NCBI GenBank assembly: GCA_002338885.1
Contig: DDJI01000117.1
Location: 1-13,667, forward strand
Direction: 5' to 3'
DNA from: Ruminococcus sp. UBA1828
Lineage (GTDB): Bacteria > Bacillota > Clostridia > Oscillospirales > Ruminococcaceae
Length of the DNA stretch: 13,667 nt
How positions within the stretch are numbered: the stretch's first letter is position 1; each line of letters starts with the position of its first letter. Shown piece by piece: positions 1 to 5,659 of the stretch. The notes beneath the pieces are model-generated. The model was not told the DNA's origin and did not search any database. It was given only the letters and a program-made list of their open reading frames with translations. Position numbers and translations under genes: made by a program.

Positions 1-446
1 TGAGCGATGATATTGATGAGCATCTGCATTTTGTTTTTCATGCCGTGGGAGTAATCCTTCAAAAGTTTGTCCCTGTCCTGCGGGTCAATGCTCATGTAGT
101 CGAAATACTCGTCGATGGTTTTCGGGTTCTTTATAGACTTTTCGTTTATGTCCATAAAAAACTTTAAAAACTCCCTGCCCGTGAGAAACTCCGGCACGGT
201 CGGAGTGGACAGCACGTATCCGATATCGCTCGCCGTCACCTCGCGCCGGTTTCCGTCCGTATCTATATAAAAGTTGCCGCTGTCGATTTTAATATCCCTG
301 TTTAAGCAGTTGAAAAGCGTCGTCTTGCCGGCGCCGTTTCTGCCGAGGAGTCCATATATTTTTCCTTCCTCAAACACAAAGTTTATATCCTTTAAAACTT
401 CTTTTTTATCAAAGCTCTTTGACAGATGCTCAATTACAAATTTCAC
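1..446 (-). CDS. ABC transporter ATP-binding protein, N-terminal part (3' end outside window)
   Basis: This is the nucleotide-binding subunit of an ABC transporter, probably an ABC-2-type exporter; only about 148 residues lie in the window. The protein starts MKFVIEHLSKSF and has a clear Walker A motif, GRNGAGKTT, at residues 35-43. A signature-like segment, YSHGMKNKMQ, lies near the cut end; the Walker B region is outside. The start is GTG at 444-446, chosen because a strong GAGGGGG ribosome binding site lies 9 nt upstream. An ATG 4 bases upstream is in another frame. Where the Q-loop glutamine usually sits, after GYV, the sequence reads LSTPT, so that glutamine appears to be replaced. The gene has its own promoter (511-538). 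The partner permease would be expected further left, outside the window, and the substrate cannot be inferred. Family assignment is firm; transport direction is inferred. Confidence 0.9.
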   Translation of the reverse strand, partial: MKFVIEHLSKSFDKKEVLKDINFVFEEGKIYGLLGRNGAGKTTLFNCLNRDIKIDSGNFYIDTDGNRREVTASDIGYVLSTPTVPEFLTGREFLKFFMDINEKSIKNPKTIDEYFDYMSIDPQDRDKLLKDYSHGMKNKMQMLINIIA

Positions 447-510
447 GCATGCAGTCCCCCTCACGCTTCACGTTTTCGACAGGCTTATGTGCCAACCTGC
501 CGCAAGGCTT

Positions 511-538
511 ATTATAACACATGGCATACATATATCAA
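511..538 (-). promoter_or_regulatory. Promoter for the ABC transporter gene
   Basis: Read on the minus strand, a -35-like TTGATA (533-538) and a perfect -10 TATAAT (511-516) are separated by 16 bp. Transcription would start near position 504, giving a leader of about 58 nt before the GTG start. That leader can form a small hairpin (CAGGTT pairing with AGCCTG across 480-499, one G-U pair). The call rests on sequence match only. Confidence 0.65.
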
Positions 539-602
539 GTTACAAACAGATTAAGGCGCTTTGATGTCACACGGCTGCGCCAAACGGCTTTTTACGCTTT
601 GC

Positions 603-646
603 AAAAAGCAAAAAGAGCACACACCGCCACGCAGTATGTGCTCTTT
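603..646 (-). terminator. Intrinsic terminator of the coaX/ECF unit
   Basis: A perfect 10-bp inverted repeat, AAAGAGCACA (612-621) and TGTGCTCTTT (637-646), encloses a 15-nt loop. On the minus strand the stem is followed directly by a T-rich run (T's at 603-607 and 610-614), as expected of a Rho-independent terminator. It lies about 50 bp beyond the stop of the ECF gene, which is transcribed leftward. A second, AT-rich hairpin (GCTTTTT 587-593 with AAAAAGC 603-609) follows and may strengthen it. On the plus strand the T run is poor, so it mainly serves leftward transcription. Confidence 0.85.
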
Positions 647-667
647 AACTATGTTTTATCTATTGTT

Positions 668-712
668 ATGCCCTTGCGCATTGTGCTCTTGCGCATCATG
701 CCCTTGCGGAGC
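668..712. repeat. Three imperfect 15-bp tandem repeats across the ECF gene's stop codon
   Basis: Three consecutive 15-base units share the core GCYCTTGCG: 668-682, 683-697 and 698-712. Units 2 and 3 each differ from unit 1 at three positions. The array runs from the untranslated 3' region across the TGA stop (696-698) into the last codons of the ECF-type membrane protein. A 15-bp unit keeps the reading frame, so expansion or contraction would change the 3' end without a frameshift. No function is evident. Confidence 0.7.
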
Positions 713-1304
713 TGTCCTCGCGGGACTTTTTGCCTATATCGATTATTCTCACAATCACAGGGTTGAGAACGAGATTTAATGCAAGCTCGATTATAAAGTT
801 TATTCCAACCAAAGAGACGATTATGAACGTCCACGCCGATGAGCCTCCGGCTTGTTCTTTAACCCATTCAAAGAAGAACAGTCTGCATCCTATCATGAAC
901 ACTCCGGTATTTACCACCGGGCAGACTATTGACGAAACAAGCACGGCAATGTATTTGTTCTTTTTGGCTATGAGCTTATACGCCGCGCCTGCGCAAAGAC
1001 CTGCTAAGGTGCCCTTTGCAAGGACGGTTATAATCGTTCCGACTGCGTCTATTCCCAAGAACAGCGCTGCATCTCCGGTGAGAAGAACAACTATTCCGAA
1101 CACCAGTCCGAGCCATGCTCCCGTTCCTATGCCGTACAACGCCGCGCCTATTACTATAGGCATAAGCACGAGCGATATTGAGAACGTAGAGAATCTCAGG
1201 AAGAAGCCTAAAAACTGAAGTACAACCACTATCGCAGTCAAAAGTGCGGTGCCCACCATTACGCTTGTGCGAGTGCGGGTCTTTTGAATACTCGAATTAT
1301 TCAT
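696..1304 (-). CDS. ECF transporter substrate-binding (S) subunit, probably for pantothenate (PanT-like)
   Basis: This 202-residue, very hydrophobic protein has about six predicted membrane segments and no signal peptide, which fits the size and layout of ECF-type vitamin transporter S components. After a short polar N-terminus (about residues 1-13) come helices at about 14-37, 40-60, 62-82, 85-109, 118-140 and 158-188, then a charged tail. S components bind the vitamin in the membrane and work with a shared energising module (EcfA, EcfA', EcfT), none of which is encoded here. The substrate is inferred from context: the gene lies 72 bp downstream of coaX, on the same strand and before a shared terminator, which suggests pantothenate import feeding pantothenate kinase. 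The ATG start has GGAGG 6 nt upstream. The stop falls inside a 15-bp tandem repeat. Family assignment is quite sure; the substrate is moderate. Confidence 0.85.
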   Translation of the reverse strand: MNNSSIQKTRTRTSVMVGTALLTAIVVVLQFLGFFLRFSTFSISLVLMPIVIGAALYGIGTGAWLGLVFGIVVLLTGDAALFLGIDAVGTIITVLAKGTLAGLCAGAAYKLIAKKNKYIAVLVSSIVCPVVNTGVFMIGCRLFFFEWVKEQAGGSSAWTFIIVSLVGINFIIELALNLVLNPVIVRIIDIGKKSREDSSARA

Positions 1305-1343
1305 TTTTTACCTCCGGGACTTTAACCCGTGCTGTCGCCCGAA

Positions 1344-1385
1344 AACCGATGCGGCGCAGTTAAATTTAAACCTGCATTATCGGTT
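1344..1385 (-). other. Hairpin between coaX and the ECF gene
   Basis: AACCGAT (1344-1350) pairs with ATCGGTT (1379-1385), and an inner GCAG (1356-1359) pairs with CTGC (1372-1375). This makes a two-part hairpin that includes the last codons and stop of coaX. In the leftward transcript it is followed by only a few T's. It could be a weak terminator, or an RNA-processing or stability element that sets the ratio of kinase to transporter. The structure is seen in the sequence; the role is inference. Confidence 0.45.
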
Positions 1386-2150
1386 CTTTTTATAGATGGC
1401 GTACAGTCCGTCGAGAAGCAGTCCGTCGTCAAGTATTATTCCCTCTGTTTCGCAGTAAGGGAGCACTGTGCGGGCAAGTCCTCCGGTGGCTATGACCGTT
1501 GCGTCCTCTCCTAAGATGCTGCGGTATCTTTTTATCATGCCGTCCATCATGGATGCACTTCCCACAAGCATTCCGGAACGCATGGAATCAATGGTGTTTG
1601 TGCCTATCACAGGGGCAGAACCCGCCTCCGTATTTATGTCCTGGAGCTGAGCTGCCGACGATGACAAGGCTTTAAGCGACACATTTATTCCCGGGATAAT
1701 GGAGCCGCCCAAAAACGCCCCGCTCTTATCTATGCCCGATATTGTAGTAGCGGTTCCGAAATCGAAGATTATAAGCGGCGCTTTATACTTAGCAAGCGCG
1801 CCCACAGCTCCGCACACCAAATCCGCTCCCATTATCGCAGGGTTGTCAAGGCGTATATTAAGTCCGGTCTTTATGCCCGGGCCGACTACAAGCGGTGTTA
1901 TCCCCATGAGCTTTCTTATTGCGTTTTTGAGGGTGTTTACAAGGCTGGGCACAACCGTCGAAACTATAGCTCCGTCAAAATCATGACGCTCAAGGCCGTT
2001 GAACTTTATCATGTCGCCGAGGATTAAAGCATACTCGTCGTCCGTTCTTGACGCTTCGGTTGCCACCCTTGACGTGAACATCAGCGCTCCGTCGTCATCA
2101 AATGCGCCTAAAACTATGTTTGTGTTTCCGACATCTACGGTAAATACCAT
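1377..2150 (-). CDS. coaX: Type III pantothenate kinase
   Basis: CoaX phosphorylates pantothenate to 4'-phosphopantothenate, the first step of coenzyme A synthesis; it acts in the cytoplasm, usually as a dimer, and belongs to the acetate kinase/Hsp70/actin fold. Visible motifs are the N-terminal phosphate loop DVGNTN (residues 6-11), GAD at 108-110 with the presumed catalytic aspartate D110, DFGTATT at 130-136, and a C-terminal ATGG. With the chosen ATG the protein has 257 residues, the usual length. An in-frame GTG at 2162 would add four residues, but the ATG at 2150 has AGGTG 9 nt upstream and gives the typical M-x3-V-DVGNTN start. The family's common GADR motif reads GADL here. The gene has its own promoter and is followed by the ECF S subunit, consistent with a pantothenate uptake and activation unit. 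Confidence 0.95.
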   Translation of the reverse strand: MVFTVDVGNTNIVLGAFDDDGALMFTSRVATEASRTDDEYALILGDMIKFNGLERHDFDGAIVSTVVPSLVNTLKNAIRKLMGITPLVVGPGIKTGLNIRLDNPAIMGADLVCGAVGALAKYKAPLIIFDFGTATTISGIDKSGAFLGGSIIPGINVSLKALSSSAAQLQDINTEAGSAPVIGTNTIDSMRSGMLVGSASMMDGMIKRYRSILGEDATVIATGGLARTVLPYCETEGIILDDGLLLDGLYAIYKKNR

Positions 2151-2191
2151 TTCGCCTATCACCTTTTCCCAAAATACAGGTTTATAAAACT

Positions 2192-2220
2192 ATCATAACC
2201 GCCCACGCCTCAAAACGCAA
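2192..2220 (-). promoter_or_regulatory. Promoter for coaX and the ECF gene
   Basis: On the minus strand TTGCGT (2215-2220) and TATGAT (2192-2197) are spaced by exactly 17 bp. An A/T-only tract (about 2224-2236) just upstream of the -35 resembles an UP element. Transcription would start near 2185, about 35 nt before the coaX ATG. Confidence 0.65.
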
Positions 2221-2227
2221 GCGTTTT
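2212..2227. other. Short palindrome overlapping the coaX -35 element
   Basis: AAAACG (2212-2217) and CGTTTT (2222-2227) form a 6-bp stem around a 4-base loop, flanked by T and A runs. It could act as a weak terminator for the upstream TPR-type gene, which ends at 2289 and otherwise lacks one. It also contains the -35 hexamer of the coaX promoter, so it could equally be a protein-binding site. Neither role is proven. Confidence 0.4.
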
Positions 2228-2288
2228 TTTAAAAATTGTAGTTGTAGACAAATCAGCCCGCCATACCTGCGCCCCTGTTCGGCGTTTG

Positions 2289-3305
2289 TCACACAACCGG
2301 AGTCTTTGCCGCAGCGTCGGACGTTTGGTCTTGAGCCGTCTGCGCCGCTTGAGCAGATTGCGCAGCGGGAGCAAATTCGTTTCTCGCCTTTTCGCCCTGC
2401 TCCTTAGATTCAAGCATATATGCGGTTTCTATCTTCTTTAAGAGCTTGAGCATATCCTCGCTTTGTCTTGGCGTTTTCTTATATCCGCTCAGCGTGACCG
2501 CAAGCTTTCTCGCCTTTTCCTTGTTGTGAAGTCTCAGATAGATGAGCGCCAAATACATTCCCGCCCAAACCTTTATCTCGCGGTTTTTGCAGCTGCACAG
2601 CGGCTTGAATCCGTTCTTTGCGCCGTCGAAGTCATGCTTAGCATACAAATAAAGCGCTTTTACAAAGTCAAACTCCGTTCTGTCGCGGCATTTCTCGACA
2701 AACGGCTCGGCAAGCTCAAGTGCGAACTCTACGTTTTTCAGGTCGCCCATGAGTATGAACACATATGCGTAAAGAGCGTAGTAGCGCACGGCGTCGTTGA
2801 CGGAAAAGCCCTCGATATCGGCGTTCTTCAAAAGCTCGAACGCGCTTTCATACCTTCTGCCGTCGCAGTACTGCTTTGCAAGGCAGAGCATGTTTTCCTC
2901 GCTGAAAGAGCTGCGCGAAAGCTTTGCATGCTTGCGCTCCAAAATCTCAAAATACTCTGCGGAGTATCCCGTCTTTCTTAAAACCTTTGCGGCCTTTGAG
3001 CGCTGGCCTCTTAAAATGTTCAGATATATGACGTAAATTATATGCACAAAAATCCACAGTGCCGCAACTATGGATGCGATGCTGACCGCAAAGCTGAAGT
3101 TATTGGAGACCACAGCGGGTATCTCCCAGCCGAATATGCTTCCGCTCACGCTCAAGCCGAAGTTCAAAAACGGGAACACGCTGTAAAGCATTTCGTCGTT
3201 CACAAGCCTCAGAATCGGGGCACATATGATTATCGCGCTTAAAAACAGCGACATGCACACAAGAAATATTCTGAAAGGCTTTGCTTCTAACCTTGCTTTT
3301 ATCAT
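2289..3305 (-). CDS. Membrane-anchored protein with a TPR-like helical region, function unknown
   Basis: I do not recognise a named family. From the chosen start the protein has 338 residues. Two strongly hydrophobic segments lie at about 11-35 and 71-98, separated by about 35 residues probably outside the cell. A positively charged stretch (RGQRSK...) follows the second helix, which places the rest in the cytoplasm. Residues 115-300 are helical with tetratricopeptide-like spacing (for example AKQYCDGRRYESAFELLKNA and alternating L/A/Y pairs), suggesting a protein-binding scaffold. The last 30 residues are rich in A, Q, T and S and probably disordered. The ATG at 3305 is preferred because GAGGTG lies 7 nt upstream; the in-frame ATG at 3320 has no ribosome binding site. 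It has its own promoter, and its neighbours give no clue to its job. Confidence 0.8.
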   Translation of the reverse strand: MIKARLEAKPFRIFLVCMSLFLSAIIICAPILRLVNDEMLYSVFPFLNFGLSVSGSIFGWEIPAVVSNNFSFAVSIASIVAALWIFVHIIYVIYLNILRGQRSKAAKVLRKTGYSAEYFEILERKHAKLSRSSFSEENMLCLAKQYCDGRRYESAFELLKNADIEGFSVNDAVRYYALYAYVFILMGDLKNVEFALELAEPFVEKCRDRTEFDFVKALYLYAKHDFDGAKNGFKPLCSCKNREIKVWAGMYLALIYLRLHNKEKARKLAVTLSGYKKTPRQSEDMLKLLKKIETAYMLESKEQGEKARNEFAPAAQSAQAAQTAQDQTSDAAAKTPVV

Positions 3306-3411
3306 AACACTACACCTCATAATATATAAAAATTACTCGCCCGCCGGCTACTGCCCGAAAACGCCTCGCACCCTTGCCGCCGAACCCGTCATCTTAAAAT
3401 GCGTTATTGTA

Positions 3412-3440
3412 ATTATAGCACATATTTTATAGGAGTACAA
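3412..3440 (-). promoter_or_regulatory. Promoter for the TPR-like membrane protein gene
   Basis: On the minus strand TTGTAC (3435-3440) and a perfect TATAAT (3412-3417) are spaced by 17 bp. Transcription would start near 3405 and leave a leader of about 100 nt. This promoter is divergent from the his promoter at 3534. The 297 bp between the two genes (3306-3602) hold these two promoters, and I see no other gene in it. Confidence 0.65.
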
Positions 3441-3533
3441 CGCAAAATCAGCATTTTATTCTCCCGTTTGCGGCACATGTCAAACTGCGAATAACTCGGC
3501 TCTTTCACACGCTTATTTTGTGAGAAATAGCTC

Positions 3534-3562
3534 TTGACTTTACCACAATGACGTGATACTAT
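3534..3562 (+). promoter_or_regulatory. Promoter of the histidine operon, with candidate operator
   Basis: TTGACT (3534-3539) and TACTAT (3557-3562) are spaced by 17 bp, a good vegetative promoter. Transcription would start near 3569, only about 34 nt before the first ATG, which excludes a T-box or leader-peptide attenuator. An imperfect 23-bp palindrome, ACAA-N4-GT-N3-AC-N4-TTGT (3545-3567), covers the spacer and -10. A repressor bound there would block RNA polymerase. The product of the first gene is the obvious candidate. The promoter is fairly sure; the operator is a suggestion. Confidence 0.7.
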
Positions 3563-3580
3563 GTTGTTATCTTAAATTTC

Positions 3581-3600
3581 CACGGAGGATCACGGAGGAC
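3581..3600 (+). promoter_or_regulatory. Duplicated ribosome binding site before the first his-operon gene
   Basis: A 10-base unit CACGGAGGA(T/C) occurs twice head to tail, so there are two GGAGG cores, at 3584-3588 and 3594-3598. The second is only 4 nt from the ATG at 3603 (tight) and the first is 14 nt away (long). Neither spacing is ideal, so the pair may act together or as a stand-by site. The duplication is seen directly. Confidence 0.7.
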
Positions 3601-3602
3601 GT

Positions 3603-3917
3603 ATGAACAATTACAGCTATTTATCCGACGACAACGCAAAAGTTCTTTTCCGCGCAATACTCACGCTTGAGAACGAGCAGGAGTGCGAAGATTTCTTCTC
3701 GGATCTTTGCACCGCGAGGGAGGTTCAGGAGATGGCGCAAAGGCTTGAGGTAGCTCGGCTTTTGGCGAAAGGGCTTGTATACGCCGACATTTCAAAGGAG
3801 ACGGGCGCCAGCACAACGACGATAAGCCGCGTCAACCGCTCCATAAACTACGGTGCAGGCGGTTACAGCGCCGTGATTGAAAAACTTAACAAAGACGAAG
3901 GGGATCAAACTGTATGA
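3603..3917 (+). CDS. yerC: TrpR-related transcriptional regulator, YerC/YecD (HisR) family
   Basis: This small DNA-binding protein of 104 residues belongs to the Trp-repressor superfamily. The helical first part contains the family-typical stretch FFSDLCTAREVQEMAQRLEV (residues 31-50), followed by a helix-turn-helix at about 59-81 (ISKETGASTTTISRVNRSI). The family is usually near 100 residues, so the protein is full length. It is the first gene of the his operon and its TGA overlaps the hisZ ATG (ATGA), so it is almost certainly co-transcribed. Comparative genomics of Gram-positive bacteria has linked this family to control of histidine genes. A role as histidine-responsive repressor of this operon, and hence of itself, is therefore likely but inferred. 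The promoter-overlapping palindrome at 3545-3567 is the candidate target. Confidence 0.9.
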   Translation: MNNYSYLSDDNAKVLFRAILTLENEQECEDFFSDLCTAREVQEMAQRLEVARLLAKGLVYADISKETGASTTTISRVNRSINYGAGGYSAVIEKLNKDEGDQTV

Positions 3918-5014
3918 TAAACGCTTTGAAGGACAGCGAAAGAGCTGTTTTGCGTCTGCGGTCGCTCTACGAGAGCAGCGGATACCTTCACTTTAAGATG
4001 AGCAAATTTGAGGAATACGACATATATGCGGCAAACAAGGACTTCCTCGCCGGTGAGAGCATAATCACCTTCACCGACACAAACGGAAGGCTGATGGCGC
4101 TCAAGCCGGACGTCACCATGTCGATAATAAGAAACTTCAAAGACGAGCCGGACATAACGGAGAGGTACCATTACAATGAAAACGTCTACCGTGTCAGCGG
4201 CAGCTCCCACCAGCTCACTGAAATTATGCAGTCGGGACTTGAATGCATCGGAAGCATAGACCTCTACTGCACATGCGAGGTCATAGGGCTTGCGGCGAAG
4301 AGTCTGAAGCTTTTTGAGAGGGAGTACGTAATAGACCTGTCGCACATGGGAATAGTTTCGGGGCTTGTAGATGAGCTTGAGCTTATGGAGGATGAAAAGA
4401 AGGAGCTTCTAAGGTGCATAGGCGCAAAAAACACCCACGGAATAAAGGAAATAGCGGGCAGCAAGGCAGACAAGCTCACGGCGCTCTTGAGCATCAGCTC
4501 AGATCCGGACACTGCGGTAAAGGAGCTTGAGGCGATATGCGCAGCCGACGAAAACGAAAGGGTTCGCAGGAGCTTTTGCGAGCTGAAAGACATTTTAGAA
4601 GTGATTCGCGGCGATGCGTTTTACCAAAACATAAGGCTTGATTTCTCGGTTGTTCAGGACATAACCTATTATAACGGAATAGTATTTCAGGGCTTTATAA
4701 ACGGCGTGCCGGAAAAGGTTCTGACGGGCGGCAGGTACGACCTGCTGATGCGCAGAATAGGCAAGCGCGGCGGGGCGATAGGCTTCGGAATCAACATGAA
4801 CCTGCTTGAGAGGATATTTGAAGGCTCCAGCGAATTTGACGCAGATGTAGCCGTGATTTATAATGAGGGCGACAGCATAAGAGACCTTTTAAGAACCGTG
4901 CAGGATCTTATAAGCGTCGGCAAGCGCGTTGCAGCCGTAAAAAAGCTTTCCGACAAGGCAAGATACAAGCAGGTAAAGATATTTAAGGACGGAGGGCTGT
5001 GCGATGTCAACTGA
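3914..5014 (+). CDS. hisZ: ATP phosphoribosyltransferase regulatory subunit
   Basis: HisZ is a catalytically inactive paralogue of histidyl-tRNA synthetase that assembles with short-form HisG, is needed for its activity and confers histidine feedback control on the first pathway step. The 366-residue protein keeps synthetase-like landmarks: LMALKPDVTMSIIR (60-73), YHYNENVYRVSG (85-96), QSGLECIG (106-113), and the GGRYD region (272-276) followed by GKRGGAIGFGINM (283-295). The C-terminal part after about residue 308 is short, with no full anticodon-binding domain, which argues against a true HisRS, as does its position before hisG. It overlaps yerC by 4 bases and hisG by 11 bases, so translation is probably coupled. 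The region between about 150 and 235 is the less conserved helical insertion. Confidence 0.95.
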   Translation: MINALKDSERAVLRLRSLYESSGYLHFKMSKFEEYDIYAANKDFLAGESIITFTDTNGRLMALKPDVTMSIIRNFKDEPDITERYHYNENVYRVSGSSHQLTEIMQSGLECIGSIDLYCTCEVIGLAAKSLKLFEREYVIDLSHMGIVSGLVDELELMEDEKKELLRCIGAKNTHGIKEIAGSKADKLTALLSISSDPDTAVKELEAICAADENERVRRSFCELKDILEVIRGDAFYQNIRLDFSVVQDITYYNGIVFQGFINGVPEKVLTGGRYDLLMRRIGKRGGAIGFGINMNLLERIFEGSSEFDADVAVIYNEGDSIRDLLRTVQDLISVGKRVAAVKKLSDKARYKQVKIFKDGGLCDVN

Positions 5015-5657
5015 AAGACAGATCATAAACGTTGCACTTCCTAAGGGCAGGCTCGGCGAAAAGGTTTACAAGATGTTCGAGCGGGCGGGATACGGCTGCC
5101 CGAGCATAAACGAGCCGAACACAAGAAAGCTCATATTTGAAAACGAGGAAAACGGCGTGAGATACTTTTGGGTCAAGCCGTCCGACGTGGCGATATACGT
5201 CGAGAGAGGCGCCGCGGACATAGGAGTTGCGGGAAAGGACATACTTTTGGAGTACATGCCGGATGTGTACGAGCTTTTGGATCTCGGGATAGGAAAATGC
5301 CGCATGTGCGTTGCGTCAACAAAGGGCTTTCGAGACAGCACGGACAAGACGCTCACCGTAGCGACAAAGTTTGTGCGCATAGCGAGCGAGTACTACCAAT
5401 CCAAGTCGAGAAACATAGACATAATAAAGCTCAACGGCTCTATTGAGCTTGCGCCGATACTGAAGCTGTCAGACGTGATAGTGGACATAGTGGAAACCGG
5501 AACTACGCTCAAGGAAAACGACCTCGAGGTCAAGGAGACGATAGTCGGCATTTCCGCAAGGCTGATAGCAAACAAGGCGAGCACAAAATTCAAGCGTGCG
5601 GAAATAGAAGCCGTGACCGCAGCCATGAGCGAAGTCAAAGAACAAAGGGATGATTGA
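5004..5657 (+). CDS. hisG: ATP phosphoribosyltransferase, short form, catalytic subunit
   Basis: HisG condenses ATP with PRPP to phosphoribosyl-ATP, the committed first step of histidine synthesis. At 217 residues it is the short form without the C-terminal regulatory domain, which requires HisZ; hisZ lies directly upstream, overlapping by 11 bases. Visible features are the N-terminal LPKGRLGE (12-19), the segment ADIGVAGKDIL (71-81), and the PRPP-binding signature in SDVIVDIVETGTTLKEN (156-172). The ATG at 5004 gives the normal family length. Isoleucine codons are strikingly skewed: 17 ATA, 2 ATT and 1 ATC. The gene ends at 5657, two bases before the preferred hisD ATG. Confidence 0.97.
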   Translation: MSTERQIINVALPKGRLGEKVYKMFERAGYGCPSINEPNTRKLIFENEENGVRYFWVKPSDVAIYVERGAADIGVAGKDILLEYMPDVYELLDLGIGKCRMCVASTKGFRDSTDKTLTVATKFVRIASEYYQSKSRNIDIIKLNGSIELAPILKLSDVIVDIVETGTTLKENDLEVKETIVGISARLIANKASTKFKRAEIEAVTAAMSEVKEQRDD

Positions 5658-5659
5658 CA

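Noticed and set aside
730..1218. Plus-strand open frame across the ECF S subunit
   Set aside because: The minus-strand gene has a good ribosome binding site, six membrane helices and a terminator; the plus-strand frame has none of these.
3563..3602. Histidine T-box or leader-peptide attenuator before the his operon
   Set aside because: Only about 34 nt lie between the predicted start of transcription and the first ATG, with no histidine codon run and no terminator stem.
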